Shown piece after piece: positions 62,415 to 64,000 of a stretch of 64,000 bases of DNA. Below the pieces are notes generated by a model. That model did no database searches, was not told where the DNA came from, and was given only the letters and a program-made list of their open reading frames with translations. A program made the position numbers and the translations under genes. The DNA comes from Halocaridina rubra (lineage: Eukaryota; Arthropoda; Malacostraca; Decapoda; Atyidae). Position 1 is the stretch's first letter; each line of letters opens with the position of its first letter. The stretch covers positions 1-64,000 of the forward strand of contig JAXCGZ010015147.1 in the NCBI GenBank assembly GCA_037179515.1. Reading direction: 5' to 3'.

Positions 62415-64000
62415 ATGGAAACCATCAAAACATTCGATGAGGAGCGTTACCTAGACATACTGATGGCTAGGGGTGAGAGATACGGTTTTTCCCCAAGACA
62501 GGAGCTCTTCGAATGGGCTTATGAGAAGATGGTTGAACGCCGAGATATGCTGGAGAAGAGAGCACGTGATGAGGCACAAGCACAACGTAAGGAGGCACAA
62601 GCACAACGTGAGGAGGCACAAGCACAACGTGAGGAGGCACAAGCACAACATGAACATGAGCTTGCGCTTGCTCGGCTTCGAGCGGAAATCCCAGACAGTA
62701 GTCCTTTATCCGGAAATAGAGATTACAGGAATGGGAAGCACAAGAGCTCCTCGCAGAACTTCAATCATCCAGTTCCTCCTCCTCACACTCCTAAGCCTTA
62801 TTACGGCCATGCACCCACACTCAAGAAGGATGACCCGGTAAGACCTAAGCCTCAGCAGTTAAGAGGCAAAGGCCATTACTCTGCTCCACCTTCCCAGGGT
62901 TTTCAGCCAAACTCTAAGAGTCACCACACTCCCTCACACAGCGGCGGCCCACATAGCCGTCTGGCCACTCACTCAGCCCATGTTGTGGAAACAGGGCCAG
63001 AAAGGGCCAATGAGGATAATGCCGAGGAACCCCCACACAAACTTGCCAATGTGGAATTCATCGAACATGATGATCTGGAAATGATCCCAAAATGCCTAGA
63101 AACCATAAATGGTGTGGAAGCTGAGATAGCCCTTGACACAGGGGCCAATGGCATACTTGTTGACGAGAGAATTGTCAGGGATGAAGATTTTACCAGCAAA
63201 GTCGTTCGGGTGCGGGTTACTGAAGGAACACCCCAAATACGACGCTGCTGTGTCATTAACCTGGATTGCAAATACTACAAGGGAAAAGCCCCAGCTGTGG
63301 CAATGATTGGGTTTATGTACCCTGTCTTGATGGGTCGTGCACTGAACCTAGTTCCTACTTTCCAGGCCAACCTATACCATAAGGACATTTCTCGTTATAA
63401 CTTCCCTCGGGGGAAGTCACATGAAGCCATTTCAGCAGCAACTCCTGGCCTCGATGCCAAGAATTTGGACGATTCTCCGACTGACTCCGTTGAGTCTGCC
63501 GCAGTTAGTAAACGTAATGTGGAACACGGAGAGTTTACCCCTCCTTTACCAGATGATGCACCTCTAGAGCCATTGAAGTCCACTCCAGACTTTGCCAAAT
63601 TGCAGCAAGACTGCCCCAGCCTCAAACGCTGGATGCAGCAGGCCACCGAGGGAAGGACCTTCACGGTGAGAGGAGGAGGCCAGATCACCTATGCCCTTGA
63701 AAATGGAGTACTTCGTAGGCATGTGACTAAAGGTGGCCACACCTTTAAACAGTTGGTGGTGCCCGCTTCGTTGCGCCGCCAGGCTATGCATGTGGCACAC
63801 CATTTACCTCTGAGTGGACACAGAGGCAAAGCAAAAACTCGGCATGTCCTTCAGAAGGCTTTTGCATGGCCAAACATGTACACCGAGGTAGACAGATATG
63901 TAGGCTCCTGCCCTGTCTGTCAATGCACCTCAACGGCACCAGTACCGAAAGTTCCCATGGGGATAACTAAGCTCTCAATGGAGCCCATTTCCAATGTCGA
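62415..64000 (+). CDS. R2 gag/protease/integrase polyprotein, open at the window edge (528+ aa)
   Basis: The ATG has a strong context (AACATGG). The first about 90 residues are highly charged and end in a six-residue EAQAQR repeat and HELALARLRAE, like the N-termini of Gmr1/SCAN-type Gypsy gags. A Pro/Ser/His-rich stretch follows with no recognisable capsid or zinc knuckle. The retropepsin has D241-T-G-A in IALDTGANGI and a VLMGRAL block near residue 305. Next come LVVPASLRRQAMHVAHH, SGHRGKAKTR, AWPNMYTEV and C-P-V-C near residue 498, which together form the HHCC integrase domain. No reverse transcriptase lies between protease and integrase. There is no stop from 62415 to 64000. Confidence 0.85.
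   Translation, partial: METIKTFDEERYLDILMARGERYGFSPRQELFEWAYEKMVERRDMLEKRARDEAQAQRKEAQAQREEAQAQREEAQAQHEHELALARLRAEIPDSSPLSGNRDYRNGKHKSSSQNFNHPVPPPHTPKPYYGHAPTLKKDDPVRPKPQQLRGKGHYSAPPSQGFQPNSKSHHTPSHSGGPHSRLATHSAHVVETGPERANEDNAEEPPHKLANVEFIEHDDLEMIPKCLETINGVEAEIALDTGANGILVDERIVRDEDFTSKVVRVRVTEGTPQIRRCCVINLDCKYYKGKAPAVAMIGFMYPVLMGRALNLVPTFQANLYHKDISRYNFPRGKSHEAISAATPGLDAKNLDDSPTDSVESAAVSKRNVEHGEFTPPLPDDAPLEPLKSTPDFAKLQQDCPSLKRWMQQATEGRTFTVRGGGQITYALENGVLRRHVTKGGHTFKQLVVPASLRRQAMHVAHHLPLSGHRGKAKTRHVLQKAFAWPNMYTEVDRYVGSCPVCQCTSTAPVPKVPMGITKLSMEPISNV
62574..62649 (+). repeat. 18-bp coding tandem repeat x4
   Basis: GAGGCACAAGCACAACGT-type units encode EAQAQR/K. They lie in the charged, probably helical N-terminal segment of the R2 polyprotein. 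Confidence 0.9.

Larger units (their letters stand above)
58944..64000 (+). mobile_element. LTR retrotransposon R2 (5' part; continues beyond the window)
   Basis: 5' LTR 58944-60956, PBS 60962-60979, a leader of about 1.4 kb with repeats, then an open frame from 62415 to the window edge. It is inserted into R1 gag. Domain order so far is a short gag-like region, protease, then the integrase zinc-binding domain. Confidence 0.88.

Overview
This is a eukaryotic, A+T-rich genomic window, most likely from an arthropod and plausibly a decapod crustacean. The clues are short exons separated by very large introns, extremely long (TA)n microsatellites, abundant Tigger/pogo-like DNA transposons, CR1-like LINEs with a 14-bp tail repeat, and Gypsy-type LTR elements. 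The species call is inference. Two host genes are supported: an intact, intronless-coding SLU7 splicing factor on + (1079-2809), and a BACURD/KCTD10-KCTD13-TNFAIP1-type BTB adaptor on - (coding exons spread over 25148-9488). The six BACURD coding exons join in frame to 891 nt (296 residues plus stop).

Layout. 1-5 kb: simple repeats, SLU7 and its 3' flank. 4.4-7.0 kb: Tigger-like and MITE pieces plus a tandem tRNA-derived SINE. 7-9.4 kb: unassigned flank. 9.5-25.1 kb: BACURD, whose fourth intron (11965-23148, about 11 kb) is almost wholly built of (TA)n arrays alternating with TA-bounded DNA transposons, MITEs and internal satellites. 25.3-29.4 kb: a broken Tigger transposase gene, another TA-bounded satellite-bearing element and more (TA)n. 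29.4-33.9 kb: largely unassigned sequence with one SINE and a 183-bp (TA)n.

33.9-55.2 kb is a cluster of eight copies or fragments (A-H) of one CR1-like LINE in both orientations. Most copies abut at the AATTAGGTAATCAC tail repeat. Copy D is essentially full length (5' UTR, ORF1 with coiled coil and RRM-like region, overlapping ORF2 with endonuclease and reverse transcriptase). Copies B and F keep long uninterrupted RT frames. Copy G carries a 953-bp solo LTR with a perfect 5-bp target duplication.

55.2-64.0 kb is nested LTR retrotransposons. A decayed Gypsy element on - (R1; gag knuckles, RT, RNase H, integrase, PPT and a candidate 3' LTR) interrupts LINE copy F. A second element on + (R2) has inserted into the R1 gag. 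R2 has an LTR of the same family as the solo LTR, an exact tRNA-Lys primer-binding site, a long leader with repeats, and one open frame from 62415 past the window edge.

The strongest leads are in R2. (i) Its LTR differs from the solo LTR by a 997-bp segment with exact GT...AG boundaries, so it looks like a spliceosomal intron inside an LTR. (ii) The open frame passes from an aspartic protease straight to the integrase zinc-binding domain with no reverse transcriptase between, the order described for Gmr1-like Gypsy elements, and no capsid or zinc knuckle is recognisable. A third lead is the modular (TA)n-transposon organisation, in which transposon ends coincide with the edges of (TA)n arrays and subterminal segments have expanded into satellites.
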